Source of the DNA: Pedobacter sp. ASV28
GTDB lineage: Bacteria; Bacteroidota; Bacteroidia; Sphingobacteriales; Sphingobacteriaceae
Length of the DNA: 64,000 bases
Reading direction: 5' to 3'
Assembly: GCF_016428855.1 (NCBI RefSeq)
Contig: NZ_JAELTN010000011.1
Location: 1-64,000 of the forward strand
The notes under the pieces are model-generated. The model had not been told where the DNA came from. It worked only from the letters and a program-made list of their open reading frames with translations, and did no database searches. Shown one piece after another: positions 1 to 10,178 of the stretch; positions within the stretch are counted from its first letter, which is position 1; the number at the start of each line of letters is the position of its first letter. The position numbers were made by a program, and so were the translations under genes.

Positions 1-153
1 GAACAGCTCTTTGTTAAAAACGTTGTACCCATTAGACCTAACAGGAATTTCGACAGAAAAACCGATAGATACAGGCAGAGAACAAAGCCAAAGCAGTTTA
101 AAAATCGAAGAATTAACCTGTGAAACTCTTAACTTAACGACATTGTGCTTGCG
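1..153 (-). other. Open reading frame fragment at window edge, no start codon
   Basis: The minus strand is open from a TAG at 154-156 to the window edge, giving about 50 codons. The predicted peptide has a hydrophobic stretch (FKLLWLCSLPVSIGF) and ends in NVFNKELF. No ATG, GTG or TTG start lies in this frame. The frame abuts a dispersed repeat (147-164), so it may be the 5'-truncated remnant of a gene that continues beyond the window. It lies downstream of the terminator that closes the RHS operon. I do not recognise the product, and it may not be coding. Confidence 0.25.
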
Positions 154-164
154 CTAGAGAGGGG
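147..164. repeat. Dispersed repeat GCTTGCGCTAGAGAGGGG
   Basis: This 18-base string differs by one base from the reverse complement of 21841-21858 and by two bases from 21953-21970. Those two sites are the terminal inverted repeats of a MITE-like element in the gap before hemW. Here only one end is visible. It suggests that the same small repeat family flanks the RHS operon on both sides. Confidence 0.5.
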
Positions 165-182
165 GATTGATATTTCCGTTAA

Positions 183-214
183 CAAAAAAGCTCGGAGCCT
201 TTTGCTCCGAGCTT
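183..214 (-). terminator. Intrinsic terminator closing the RHS operon
   Basis: A perfect 11-bp stem (188-198 with 204-214, loop of five) reads AAGCTCGGAGC on one arm. On the minus strand the stem is followed directly by a run of T (complement of the A tract at 184-189), the normal form of a rho-independent terminator. It lies about 45 bases after the stop codon of the probable immunity gene and so closes the minus-strand operon that begins near 21.3 kb. Confidence 0.85.
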
Positions 215-259
215 GTATTTCTAGTTCCATTTTATCTTTGCTGGATTATCTTGGTATTC

Positions 260-796
260 TTACCAGCATCCGAAGAACATCTTATAAAAATCTAAAAACC
301 TTTCACCTCCAGCAAGTGAACTGCAGACCTCTGCAACTGCATCATGTGCTTGCTTATTTTCATACAAGTTATCATCAGTACTACTTTTGAGTAAAAATTT
401 GCACGCTTCAATCATGGCTTCCAAAAACCTTGAGCTATCAATTGCACATTCCCACATTTCATGATAGTTATGTTTTTCAACAATTTTTACACATCCGGAA
501 AGCTTATCTATCGTAAGCCAATCTACTTCAAACTCACCAATAATATAATAGCGATCTGTCTCTCTTACTTCGTCAGAAAACTCGATCATACCCACATGAA
601 TTACATTTGCATTATATTGCGTAACCAGCTTTAAAAGTGGATCTGAAAACGTAGAATCACTGTGGATTTTTTCTGGATTAAAGCCTGCAATAACACTATC
701 AATATAATCGTTTCCCAAATCCATATTTGAGAACATCCCTCTATCAGGTGAAATAACTTTAAGCTCTTTTACAAATCTTTCTGCGTCCATAACCAT
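260..796 (-). CDS. Probable immunity protein for the adjacent RHS nuclease
   Basis: A 178-aa soluble protein with no signal peptide or membrane segment, so probably cytoplasmic. Its ATG follows the stop of the 3112-aa RHS protein by only four bases, the usual place for the immunity gene of a polymorphic toxin. The middle (FEVDWLTIDKLSGCVKIVEK, near residues 90-110) followed by SRFLEAMIEACKFLL resembles the beta-strand then helix pattern of SUKH/SMI1-KNR4-type immunity proteins. That resemblance is by eye and weak. A second Met (residue 3) is an alternative start. The role, neutralising the nuclease in the producing cell, is inferred from position. The gene is visibly AT-rich, like the toxin end of its neighbour. 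Confidence 0.6.
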   Translation of the reverse strand: MVMDAERFVKELKVISPDRGMFSNMDLGNDYIDSVIAGFNPEKIHSDSTFSDPLLKLVTQYNANVIHVGMIEFSDEVRETDRYYIIGEFEVDWLTIDKLSGCVKIVEKHNYHEMWECAIDSSRFLEAMIEACKFLLKSSTDDNLYENKQAHDAVAEVCSSLAGGERFLDFYKMFFGCW

Positions 797-800
797 AATT

Positions 801-3800
801 TTATAACCTTTCAGAGGGGGCGTAACTAGAGTCTCTTTTTTCGGGCCTATACGTTTCGGTAGTAGTTCCTACTTTATTAACCCCAACATATTTCTTTGTT
901 CTTTTGTCGTAAGTATAGTCTTCATAATAGTCAAACGTGACCGTCTTAGAAGTAACATTTCCATTTCCGTCTTTCCAAATGGTACCTTTTGTTATCATGT
1001 AATATGCTGTTGAGTTTTGATCATAATACAAGACATTTTCTTTTTGCCCAGCACTAAGCAACATATTCCAAGAATGTGGATCATCACTAATAAACTCTTT
1101 CAATAAGAAATAACCTCCTAAAACAGAATTTAACGTTCCCGCCCCTCTCCCTAACTTACCACCAGTATTGAAATGTAGCTCCTTAAACCACTTTTCATGA
1201 ACTGATTTTGGTAATGGAGTAGCAAACTCACCCTGATCAATATGATGATGTATCAATGTTTCGCCAATAAATGATTTTTGAGTGGGGTTATATTTAATCC
1301 ATTGCTCATTAATTATTGGGGACCTACCGCTTTTTATTTTTCGAACATTTTCTGGATTAAACATATCTGGATGGTCTTTCAACATTTGTCTCCAAAACCA
1401 GGGAGCATTTCTAGCAAATCCAGCAGCATTGGTTCTTGATCCAGCAGGAGCATTTGTCATATTCAGCTTTAACTTCGGATTCATATAAGACTCTGGTACA
1501 GGATTATGTTCTTCAAGTCCATCCAAATCTATAAACTTCACTGGATTATTCCCACCAAAAAGATATGGAGTATAGTACGGATATGATTCTGTCAATGGAT
1601 CCGTACTAAGGAACCTCCCCAACCTCGGGTCATAGAGCCTCATCCCATAGTCCTGCTGGTTGCCGTCCCCCTTTCCCTCATTGTCGTTCTCCTTCCCGTT
1701 AAATCCATAACGGTAACTGCCTCCTAAGTTAAAACTTCTTCCCGGCATTTGGCTACCAAAGGCATAATAATCTTGAGCATTCAATACATTAGGCTGGTAA
1801 ACACTATTGGTACTCGTCCAGTTATCATTAATGACCGCCATTACGTTGCCCAAATGGTTGCTCAGCTCATAAGATTTACGGCCTTCTATCCAACCTTTAT
1901 GGCTTTCGTCCTGTTGGGGCCGCCAAAAGCCCAAACGGCTGCTGCCGTATAAGTGCTGTTCGTCCCATTGTAGGGCATTGCTTCCCTGCTTGGTATACAC
2001 TGCCAAAGTATTGCCCTGTGCATCGCGTACGTAATAAGTAGTGCTGCCATTATAGGTTTTGCTCACCCTATTTCCTGTGGCGTCATAGGTGTAGCTGATA
2101 TTTTGGGCGGCATTGGTTTTAACAATCTGTGCAATCTTACCATATACGGTCCAATCGATGCTTTGTATATTGGCTTCCTCGTCCTTAATAAGGTTACCTA
2201 TCTCATCATATCGGTAATTTTGGGTAGTGGTACCGTCTATATTGGCCAGTTGGTTGGTATAGGTTTTCACATCCGTTGGCTTGCTGCCAATTGGATTGAA
2301 AATACCTTTTTGGTTACCGTTGTCCCGGTAATAGTAGCGGTACTTAAAATCGTCCATTAAAACACCGGCTTGGTTATTACGCTGTAGGGTAAGGATGTTG
2401 CCCATGCCATCGTAGGTAAAGTCTTCCCTAAAGTTTTGGCTGGCCGAACTAAAATTCCAGTTGCTGTTGGTCCCCAGACTGTGTTGTCTGAAGGCGGTTA
2501 AGCGGTTCAACTGATCGTAACCATAGGTGTAACCTACGGTGTTTTCCCCATCAATACTGGCAATGGCATAAGTGCCATGGCTAATATTACCATTAAACAG
2601 GGGCCTGCCCGCACCGCCCATATCTACCGGTGCAGTACCTATGGGCTGAAAATTATGCGCAAAGGCATTGGCTGCAGCACCACCAATAGGTTCATAATCG
2701 CCCTGGTAATAACCTAAACTAAAGGCTAAGGCATCTTTAGCTACCTGGGCACCGTCCGCACCTATATCGTTAGTTCCCAACACGGTACCATTTACCCCTT
2801 TTAACCAACCTTGTAGGGTATAGGCATAGTCTACGCCCTGCACCTTTCGTGCCTCATGGCCAAGTTCCATACGGGCCAGCGGACCATGTAAATAGTAACG
2901 ATAAGTGGCATCCAAGCGTTTATTGCTTCCCAAACTACTGCCAAAGCCCTTGCTGTCTATATTGGCAGAAAGCGCCGACCAAGCTTCGGTCAATCTGTTT
3001 TCTGCATCGTAATTATATTTATAGTAAAAAGCATCTGGCTGACCATCCTGATAGGCCAATAGATTAACCTTTCCACTTACCAGATCATATTCGTAATCGA
3101 GGCGTTTGGGTTCCATACCATCTATTTTTTGGTAGAGCGTTTTCACATTACCTGCCAGGTCATAGCTATAGTAGCTTGCATTGATAGAGGTACTTGATGA
3201 GCTACTTCTATAAATACTGGCAACCACCCTTTTGCGCAGATTATGCTGTGCCAAGTTAATATCTAGGCCCGGATAATTGGTGGCATTTAAAGGTATATTG
3301 TCATAAATGGTCTGGGTAAGCTGTTCCCTGTCTCCTGGGGCATTGATAAAATCGGTAAGCTGCTGTTGATCAAGATAGCCTGCACTACCCAAGCTATGGC
3401 TGGTATGTTTTTGCCCTACTTCAATAACACGTCCCAGCACATCGTATTGGGTATAGCTAAAATTGCTTTCGCCCAATTGCTTGGCATTTTGGGATACCAC
3501 CATTCGGCTAAGGTAATCATACCAAAAGCGGCTGGCACCTGCATCTGGTGTTTGTTGCTCTACCACCTGATTGGTACTGTTATAGGCATAATTGGTCATC
3601 AGGCCATGGTTTGGATAAACACCTTCCTTATACTGTGTTTCTGCTGTGCTGTTGCCACCAATGGTGGTGGGATCGCCTGGATCAGGCACATTAAAACGAT
3701 GCCAAGCATTATAGGCAGCACTTGGCATAAAGCAGCCGCTTTGGGCATTGGCCAAAATTTCGGCACTGCCCATTAATCGGTCATAATGGCGTAAATGTTT

Positions 3801-6800
3801 TAATGCACTAAGGTTTTGGGGCATTTGCAATGGGTTTCCACCTACCTGCCAACCACAGCCCGCAGCACTTCCGTTTACCTGTGCTGTCTGCCGTACACCA
3901 TTTACCCAAAGTTCCAAATTACCACTGGCCAAGCTATTGCCCTGTACGACTACATGCAGCCAAGGCAGAGCGCCCAAACTGCCTACATTGGCCACTATAT
4001 GGTTGCTATAGATGAAACTGATGCTTCCTGCATCTTGTTGGTTCAATGAATAGATATCCACATTCAGTTTATCTCCCGTGGCACAAATCTGCATCAGGTA
4101 TTTATGATCTGGTGTGGTGGCCAGCAACTGCCTGCTACTGCCTCCATTCTGGTATAGCCAAAATTCAAGGGCATGGTTGCCCGGGGCGGCCAAAGTGGTA
4201 GAAAGCTGCTGCAGCAAATCGTTGGCCGTACTTGAGGTTTCTGGTCCTACGTAATTGCAGCTTGTTCCTGCCAATTCCCTATAGCGCTGTGCCTGTATCT
4301 GTTCGGCCTGGTCTAATATCGACACCCCTTCTGGCGGTACAGTTCGTATCAAGTTACCAGCCTGATCATAATAATAGAGGGTATAGTGATAAATGTTCTG
4401 TTCGGCGGTAAGCGTAACATTGGCCTGTGCAGCACTACAGGTATTCATGTAAGCTTCCTTAAATTTCCTTTTCTCTTCGTTCAAATAAACCTGGTATAAT
4501 GGATCTGCTATATAAAAAGCACTAGCGATAATATTTTTTGCACAATCATAGTTACGTACCACATACTCGGCATAGGGAGGCTGGTTACTCAAACGCGCAT
4601 TCGGATCGCTATTGTTGATCGCAAATTCTTTATACTGGTCATAACTTAGCCCGAAACCAAATTTATGGTTAAGGAAATTAGCTACAATGCTCTCATAATT
4701 ATACCAAGAATCAATTAACTGTCCATTAAAAATAAGGTCTAGCTCGCTACGGGCGGCATTATATTCGCTTTTAGAGATATATCCTTTAGTTCCCGGTTCT
4801 AAAAATATGGGCAGCTTAATGTCTTGGGCCAATAAATATCTACAACTACATCCATCTAGCAATACCTGCAATTCATCTTCGGTAAGTGTCATTACACTAC
4901 CGAAAGTTGTTTTAAGATAGCCATAGAAATTGTGCGTAGAAATTGGTGTATATGGCTTAAGGGCAGTTAACCTCTCGCAGATTTCTTCGTTGGTATTGCC
5001 AATAATGGACTGAGTGGTCTGCATCTTGTTCACAAACTTGCCATTTACCACGGTAGGGTAAGGAACAGGCCCCTCCAACAACCATGGATTAATATCATCG
5101 GTATATTGGGAAATGTTAAAAATATATTTCAGGATTTCTCCATAGCTGGAATATTGATTGGTGCCAACGGTAATCTTCAAGGGCGCAGGTAGCGTACTTA
5201 GTCCGTTAATGAACAGCGGGTTACCCTGGGCGTCGTTCACTTCAATAGCCAAAGCAGTCAAATCTATCAACATGCCACGTAAAAGGTTCTCATCTATAAT
5301 AACCGGGCCAGGCTGTTGGGCATAACGTTCTATTGCCGGTCTTAAGGCCGTAAGCCAGCTATCGGCATGCCCCTTAGCAGCAGCATCAATTATCCTTTTG
5401 ATCTCCTGTTTATTTTTTTCCTTATATATATCTGTATTTACCGTGGCCACGTTTACTTGTGATGAAACCGGAAAATGTGATATTTTATTGGAAAAATAAG
5501 ATGGACATGAAATTGGGGACACTCCATTACAATCCAGCTGCCCTTCGCAGAAGTTGGCTCCTATTACCTCGCTAACACAATTAAGTAGAAATTTATCTTC
5601 AAAGCAATAGCTAAAACCATAATCTACCCACTGGCTTTCCACATATTCGTAATAATTATCGCTATATCCGGCTGGGATCAGAATATCCACATCTAACATC
5701 TGGTTATTACCTCCGGGATTATAGCCTGGAATTCCCTCATATTTTAGTTTTACCGTAACATTATGGTTAAGGATAGTAGGTTGGCCGTTGTGATCGAGCA
5801 GTACCGCTGTTGTTCTTTTGACTGCGGTTCCAGGCGTATTTACGCCCTGACAAACGGTGTATTGGTAATACACGAGTTCGTCTACCACCGACACACAGAC
5901 GCCTTCGATGGCCATTAGCTGTGCGGGGGAAGCATTTTTTTGAGCTATTGGGCTATTATTTTTCTGTTCAGCTACCTTGGCTATTGCTTTCTGTATGATC
6001 TGCTGTTCTTTATACTTTACAGCGGCACTATCTGGTAAAAGTTCGGCTACCCAAACATTTTTCAATGTTATGAAATGTTTGGGCGATGGGCTGATGACCA
6101 TCAGCTTCTTAAGCACATAAGGGCTGAAAAACTGCTGTACCGATGGAATGCTAGTGATAGAATCGGCAGGCAATACCCTATAAATGGCTTTATGAAGCCG
6201 ATCTGCATATAGCTGTCCCGTATTGGCGCCTGCAGGCCACAACTGTTCTGATCTGGCTTCTATGTTTACTTGCTCAGTTGGAGCCAGGTAAGCACCCAAT
6301 ATTGTCTTAAAGTTATCTTCTGAAGACGATGTGCCTACTGAAGGTAAGCTACCGCTTTCGGTACTGGATCTTCCCAGGATAGTTCCAGATGGCAATGGAC
6401 AATGAGCCAAATAAACATTATTATATTCTAGAACCAGATTATCTACGTAAACCGTAAAGCAACGGTAGAAGACAGGAATATTATTCGGATAACCGCTGCA
6501 ATAAGCGCTTGGCGGAGAATGCTGAGTATAACCTTCATATATGGTATACCTGTCGTAAATCGGATTTTGGGGCGTACCCAAGTTTATATAAAATACATTG
6601 GGATCGGTTGAGGAACGAGAGGTTGCAAAAAGATCGCCAGAGGTAGCGCATTCTACCTCTTCTTTCACACAATTGATCTTCCATACATTTTTGAATTGTT
6701 CGCCCTCGGGCTTGCCCGGATATTTAATGGTAATACATGGATAAAAGGCATAATCAATTCCGCTACTATTGATACAGTGTCCAGTTGTAGGAAACAGGTC

Positions 6801-9800
6801 TTGGTTACCGGGAACAAGATTATAAAAAAGTCTATAGCCCGATAGGGGCTCGATTTCTGTAAATTGTGTAAAAGATCCCGTTGCGGCTTTTTCTCCCGTA
6901 CTATTTAGGGTAAACACCTCTGTACATATATCTGGTGCAACAGGAACCACTTGAGGCGTACCGATTGCACAGGCATTTTGACAGGTAGTGGTCCTGCGCA
7001 ACAGGTCTACATACTTTTGCTTCAATTCCAGGTAACCATCACGGTATAGCTGCCATTCCCGATCAAATTTTCTACAGCTCTGTATGGGACTACAGTTGTT
7101 CCAGATATCTATATTCGAACTGCCATTGGTGGTATTATTTTCAGGTGCACAATACAGTTGGATTAGATTGACCTGCAATAGATTTTTTAAAGCCGGGTAA
7201 ACCATTTCGGCAGGATTACTGCCATATATGGCTACCGCAGGATTTTTTTTAAGCACTTTAAAGCTATATTCATTGAGGTCTAAGGCCATCTGTGCCGCAT
7301 ATTGATAACCAAGTCCATTACTGGCAAAAAACGGATCGGAAGCAATGAGCCAATCTGCTGCGGTCAATGTCTCGTTAAAAAGTACATGACCCGTTAAAGC
7401 ATTATCAGGCAGGTTGGTATTGTTGGTGGGTGCTTTACTTATCTTCTTAAGTTGTGAATCCCAATTTTCGGATACAATATTCTCTCCACAGAATTGAAGT
7501 TTGCAATACTCTGGATGATATATTATAAATTTTTCGGCCCAGGCTGGCTGCCAATATTTCACCAAATCACTTAAACCAAATCCCGAATCGTATGGTGAGA
7601 TTCTCGTGCCATCTTCAAGGGTGATAATGGAAGCTTGGTATATGGGGTTTTGCTTATCTGTAATTACATTAAACACGCCGTTTCTAAAATGCAACAGCAG
7701 CATATTGGAACTGGGCTCCAAAGGTACTCCATTATCATCAAAGAGGGCATATTGCCCCTGTGGTGAGACATCTTCCAACAGTAATTTTCTTTTTTCATCA
7801 CAAGCGGTTAAAGAGGGCAGCTTACAGGCATCTGTTGCGGCTTGTGCCTTAGGTCGCAAAAGGTCATATAAACTGCTGATGTAAGCCGCATAATCAGCCT
7901 TATCTTCGCCAAGTTCTGTTAGCTTATCTTCAAACATTTGCGTAAACTCCTGTTTTTCGCCCAACTTAACAAGTGCATCGCAACCCGTAACACAAGACGA
8001 GAAGTCTACTTCCAACCTGTTCAGTTCGGCCAATACATACTCCGACTTTTTGCTTATAAAAGCATTGGCTTTTCCCTCTGTTATAAACTTAGTAGCATAA
8101 TCTTCAATTACATTGGAATCGAAGACCAGTTCTATGGTTATAAAATAGGCACCTATTTTATCTAAAGTAACTTGTATGGCACCTGTAGCCATATCGGCAA
8201 GTTGGCAATCTGCAAGAGCAGCGCCAATAATAATTTGGCTATTATCCTGATATTTTTCAATACCGCAGTCGTCTTTAACACTTACCTTTAAACGGTAATA
8301 GCAATTACTGCAAAGATCAAAAACATTGGGATAGCTACTGATCAATTGGCTGACGTTATATTTAAGCACTGTAGGTCCTGTGTTAACCACCGAAGAAATA
8401 TAGGTGGTGGTAGCCACCAATTTTAAGGCAGAAGCATCAAACCTAAACTGTTCTGGTTTGAGCAGGTTAACCGTTTGCGACTTCACATTGGCCGCAGTAT
8501 GAAGTGCATTAAGGTTTGAGGGTGCATTTCCCGTTAAAGCCGTGGCCACGGTTTTTCCTGCAGCATTAAGGTAAGTAATACTGGCCTGGTTGTTGGGATC
8601 TATTACCATATTCTTTTGGTAACGATTGGCAAAACCGGCATCGTTACCAAAAATGGCATCGAGCTCCCATTGTTCGGGCTTGCCATAATAATATTTGGCT
8701 GTATGGTCTGTAGAGGCATTGTCAGGTTGAAAAGCGGCCCCCACACCTCCCTGCTTAGCTATACGCCCGGTATTGTCTGGCATGTACAAATTTACCGAAA
8801 GTGGAAAGCCATTGGCATTGGGCAGATATTTATTGAAATCTGCCTGGGCAAGAAAATCATTATTAGCACTATAATACCTAGCGGCACCATAGCCTATGTT
8901 CATGGCATTAGTAAAGGGGGTACATCCATTTAAGTTGAGGTCAACGAAACTGTAACCCTTTTGATCATTTTTATTAAGCCCTTTAAAGTATTTGAGGTAA
9001 GCTGTTGCAACATTGGCTTCTTTTATGGGAGCAGGTAAAATATTGGCAACTACCCTACCATATTCGTCATAAATATTTTCTTGGACCACTGCAACACCAT
9101 TGGCCGAATTATCATTCAATAAGGTAACCGTTTGTCTATTTCTCAAGGTGCCATCAAAATAGCTGACCACCTCTTTTTTCTTTCCCTCTTCGGCATAGGT
9201 AGCAGCGTACTGCCAATTGAGTTTACTTTCATGCCAATTGACATTGTCCCAAATGGCCAAATCATTGGCCTGTGTATCATGATAAGACCACACGCCTTCT
9301 ATTCTTATGCCTTCGGTATTATAATGCACCCCCCTTACCCTCACGGCTATCCACTGGCAATTATATACCAAGGAAATGGCATAATTCTGTTGGTCTTTCA
9401 AGGTTACCCTAGTGGCATTGTTCTTAAAGACATCGGCAAGAACCTGCTCGGTTAAGTTATTCTTAATTTCGGCGGCATATTCGCTTGGATCGTCTATTGG
9501 GGTCCATTCCAGGTCATATTCATCTGCTCCAACGATTACCGGAATGGTAATATTAAGCTGGGCCTGACCATTATTAGAAATGGGTACACTGATGAAACTA
9601 CCCGAAAAATCTATCGGCGTATAGCTCTCGAAAGGGTATATCCGATCTACCACAATACCACTGGTAAGCTGCATTTCTACTGGAAGCTGGCTTCCATATT
9701 GTGGACTATTGATCTGTTGTATATAGACCTTTATCTCATGGGCGCCCGCAAATTGGTAAGCATTGCTCAATTGGTAAACCGCTCCTGTACCCTTCTTATA

Positions 9801-10139
9801 ATTTACCTTAAGCCTTACCGTATCGACCACATTGGGCATTAGCTGTGCAGGCGAGCTAAAATAGACTACCTTTAACCTAAATTCTACCTCGAAATCTTGT
9901 GCTATAGGTACCTCGTCTATAATTTTAAGGCTTACATAGTTTTTTACCGACAAATGGGTAAGATTTGTCCAATTAAAGTTGGCATTCTTAAATTTCTCAT
10001 CTTTTACCCACAGCGAATCTCCCACTTTCAAGTTACCTTTAATAAAGTTTTGGAAGGGTTCTATTGCGGCATGGGCTTTGCTGAACTGCAAAACACCTAT
10101 TATCAGGAAAAACAGGAAAGAATAGAGGCGTTTACTCAT
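801..10139 (-). CDS. Giant RHS/YD-repeat polymorphic toxin with C-terminal LHH-type nuclease
   Basis: 3112 aa with a signal peptide (about 1-24). Near residues 320-375 is a Bacteroidota RHS-type leader (YFDG...YDEYGR), followed by a long cysteine-containing central part (CSNCYY, CVTGCD and similar) and a LamG/concanavalin-like beta-sandwich near 1970-2135. YD repeats (YDVLGR, YDEIGN, YDATGN) run from about 2180 to 2800. The RHS core motif DPRLGRF...FGGNNPVKFIDLDG lies near 2840-2873. The last 235 residues are a separate module with LIHHHIDQG near 2965, PLPKSVH and then ELHFNTGG. This matches the HNH/EndoVII-like LHH/WHH toxin pattern and suggests a DNase. RHS proteins form a hollow shell holding the toxin; contact-dependent killing is inferred. 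There is no T9SS tail. An unusual 110-residue extension follows the nuclease motif. Confidence 0.85.
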   Translation of the reverse strand: MSKRLYSFLFFLIIGVLQFSKAHAAIEPFQNFIKGNLKVGDSLWVKDEKFKNANFNWTNLTHLSVKNYVSLKIIDEVPIAQDFEVEFRLKVVYFSSPAQLMPNVVDTVRLKVNYKKGTGAVYQLSNAYQFAGAHEIKVYIQQINSPQYGSQLPVEMQLTSGIVVDRIYPFESYTPIDFSGSFISVPISNNGQAQLNITIPVIVGADEYDLEWTPIDDPSEYAAEIKNNLTEQVLADVFKNNATRVTLKDQQNYAISLVYNCQWIAVRVRGVHYNTEGIRIEGVWSYHDTQANDLAIWDNVNWHESKLNWQYAATYAEEGKKKEVVSYFDGTLRNRQTVTLLNDNSANGVAVVQENIYDEYGRVVANILPAPIKEANVATAYLKYFKGLNKNDQKGYSFVDLNLNGCTPFTNAMNIGYGAARYYSANNDFLAQADFNKYLPNANGFPLSVNLYMPDNTGRIAKQGGVGAAFQPDNASTDHTAKYYYGKPEQWELDAIFGNDAGFANRYQKNMVIDPNNQASITYLNAAGKTVATALTGNAPSNLNALHTAANVKSQTVNLLKPEQFRFDASALKLVATTTYISSVVNTGPTVLKYNVSQLISSYPNVFDLCSNCYYRLKVSVKDDCGIEKYQDNSQIIIGAALADCQLADMATGAIQVTLDKIGAYFITIELVFDSNVIEDYATKFITEGKANAFISKKSEYVLAELNRLEVDFSSCVTGCDALVKLGEKQEFTQMFEDKLTELGEDKADYAAYISSLYDLLRPKAQAATDACKLPSLTACDEKRKLLLEDVSPQGQYALFDDNGVPLEPSSNMLLLHFRNGVFNVITDKQNPIYQASIITLEDGTRISPYDSGFGLSDLVKYWQPAWAEKFIIYHPEYCKLQFCGENIVSENWDSQLKKISKAPTNNTNLPDNALTGHVLFNETLTAADWLIASDPFFASNGLGYQYAAQMALDLNEYSFKVLKKNPAVAIYGSNPAEMVYPALKNLLQVNLIQLYCAPENNTTNGSSNIDIWNNCSPIQSCRKFDREWQLYRDGYLELKQKYVDLLRRTTTCQNACAIGTPQVVPVAPDICTEVFTLNSTGEKAATGSFTQFTEIEPLSGYRLFYNLVPGNQDLFPTTGHCINSSGIDYAFYPCITIKYPGKPEGEQFKNVWKINCVKEEVECATSGDLFATSRSSTDPNVFYINLGTPQNPIYDRYTIYEGYTQHSPPSAYCSGYPNNIPVFYRCFTVYVDNLVLEYNNVYLAHCPLPSGTILGRSSTESGSLPSVGTSSSEDNFKTILGAYLAPTEQVNIEARSEQLWPAGANTGQLYADRLHKAIYRVLPADSITSIPSVQQFFSPYVLKKLMVISPSPKHFITLKNVWVAELLPDSAAVKYKEQQIIQKAIAKVAEQKNNSPIAQKNASPAQLMAIEGVCVSVVDELVYYQYTVCQGVNTPGTAVKRTTAVLLDHNGQPTILNHNVTVKLKYEGIPGYNPGGNNQMLDVDILIPAGYSDNYYEYVESQWVDYGFSYCFEDKFLLNCVSEVIGANFCEGQLDCNGVSPISCPSYFSNKISHFPVSSQVNVATVNTDIYKEKNKQEIKRIIDAAAKGHADSWLTALRPAIERYAQQPGPVIIDENLLRGMLIDLTALAIEVNDAQGNPLFINGLSTLPAPLKITVGTNQYSSYGEILKYIFNISQYTDDINPWLLEGPVPYPTVVNGKFVNKMQTTQSIIGNTNEEICERLTALKPYTPISTHNFYGYLKTTFGSVMTLTEDELQVLLDGCSCRYLLAQDIKLPIFLEPGTKGYISKSEYNAARSELDLIFNGQLIDSWYNYESIVANFLNHKFGFGLSYDQYKEFAINNSDPNARLSNQPPYAEYVVRNYDCAKNIIASAFYIADPLYQVYLNEEKRKFKEAYMNTCSAAQANVTLTAEQNIYHYTLYYYDQAGNLIRTVPPEGVSILDQAEQIQAQRYRELAGTSCNYVGPETSSTANDLLQQLSTTLAAPGNHALEFWLYQNGGSSRQLLATTPDHKYLMQICATGDKLNVDIYSLNQQDAGSISFIYSNHIVANVGSLGALPWLHVVVQGNSLASGNLELWVNGVRQTAQVNGSAAGCGWQVGGNPLQMPQNLSALKHLRHYDRLMGSAEILANAQSGCFMPSAAYNAWHRFNVPDPGDPTTIGGNSTAETQYKEGVYPNHGLMTNYAYNSTNQVVEQQTPDAGASRFWYDYLSRMVVSQNAKQLGESNFSYTQYDVLGRVIEVGQKHTSHSLGSAGYLDQQQLTDFINAPGDREQLTQTIYDNIPLNATNYPGLDINLAQHNLRKRVVASIYRSSSSSTSINASYYSYDLAGNVKTLYQKIDGMEPKRLDYEYDLVSGKVNLLAYQDGQPDAFYYKYNYDAENRLTEAWSALSANIDSKGFGSSLGSNKRLDATYRYYLHGPLARMELGHEARKVQGVDYAYTLQGWLKGVNGTVLGTNDIGADGAQVAKDALAFSLGYYQGDYEPIGGAAANAFAHNFQPIGTAPVDMGGAGRPLFNGNISHGTYAIASIDGENTVGYTYGYDQLNRLTAFRQHSLGTNSNWNFSSASQNFREDFTYDGMGNILTLQRNNQAGVLMDDFKYRYYYRDNGNQKGIFNPIGSKPTDVKTYTNQLANIDGTTTQNYRYDEIGNLIKDEEANIQSIDWTVYGKIAQIVKTNAAQNISYTYDATGNRVSKTYNGSTTYYVRDAQGNTLAVYTKQGSNALQWDEQHLYGSSRLGFWRPQQDESHKGWIEGRKSYELSNHLGNVMAVINDNWTSTNSVYQPNVLNAQDYYAFGSQMPGRSFNLGGSYRYGFNGKENDNEGKGDGNQQDYGMRLYDPRLGRFLSTDPLTESYPYYTPYLFGGNNPVKFIDLDGLEEHNPVPESYMNPKLKLNMTNAPAGSRTNAAGFARNAPWFWRQMLKDHPDMFNPENVRKIKSGRSPIINEQWIKYNPTQKSFIGETLIHHHIDQGEFATPLPKSVHEKWFKELHFNTGGKLGRGAGTLNSVLGGYFLLKEFISDDPHSWNMLLSAGQKENVLYYDQNSTAYYMITKGTIWKDGNGNVTSKTVTFDYYEDYTYDKRTKKYVGVNKVGTTTETYRPEKRDSSYAPSERL

Positions 10140-10178
10140 ATTGTTTGGTCTAAAATCTCTTTATATTTTGTCTTTGTG

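Noticed and set aside
801..1500. T9SS sorting domain at the end of the RHS giant
   Set aside because: No YPNP-type motif or final beta-sandwich typical of type A sorting domains is present; the end is a nuclease module and a charged tail.
3366..3776. 136-codon plus-strand frame inside the RHS gene, and similar frames at 8616-8933, 9132-9455 and 9897-10379
   Set aside because: They lie opposite a long, well-supported coding frame, have no recognisable product and no start context, and follow from the codon bias of the real gene.
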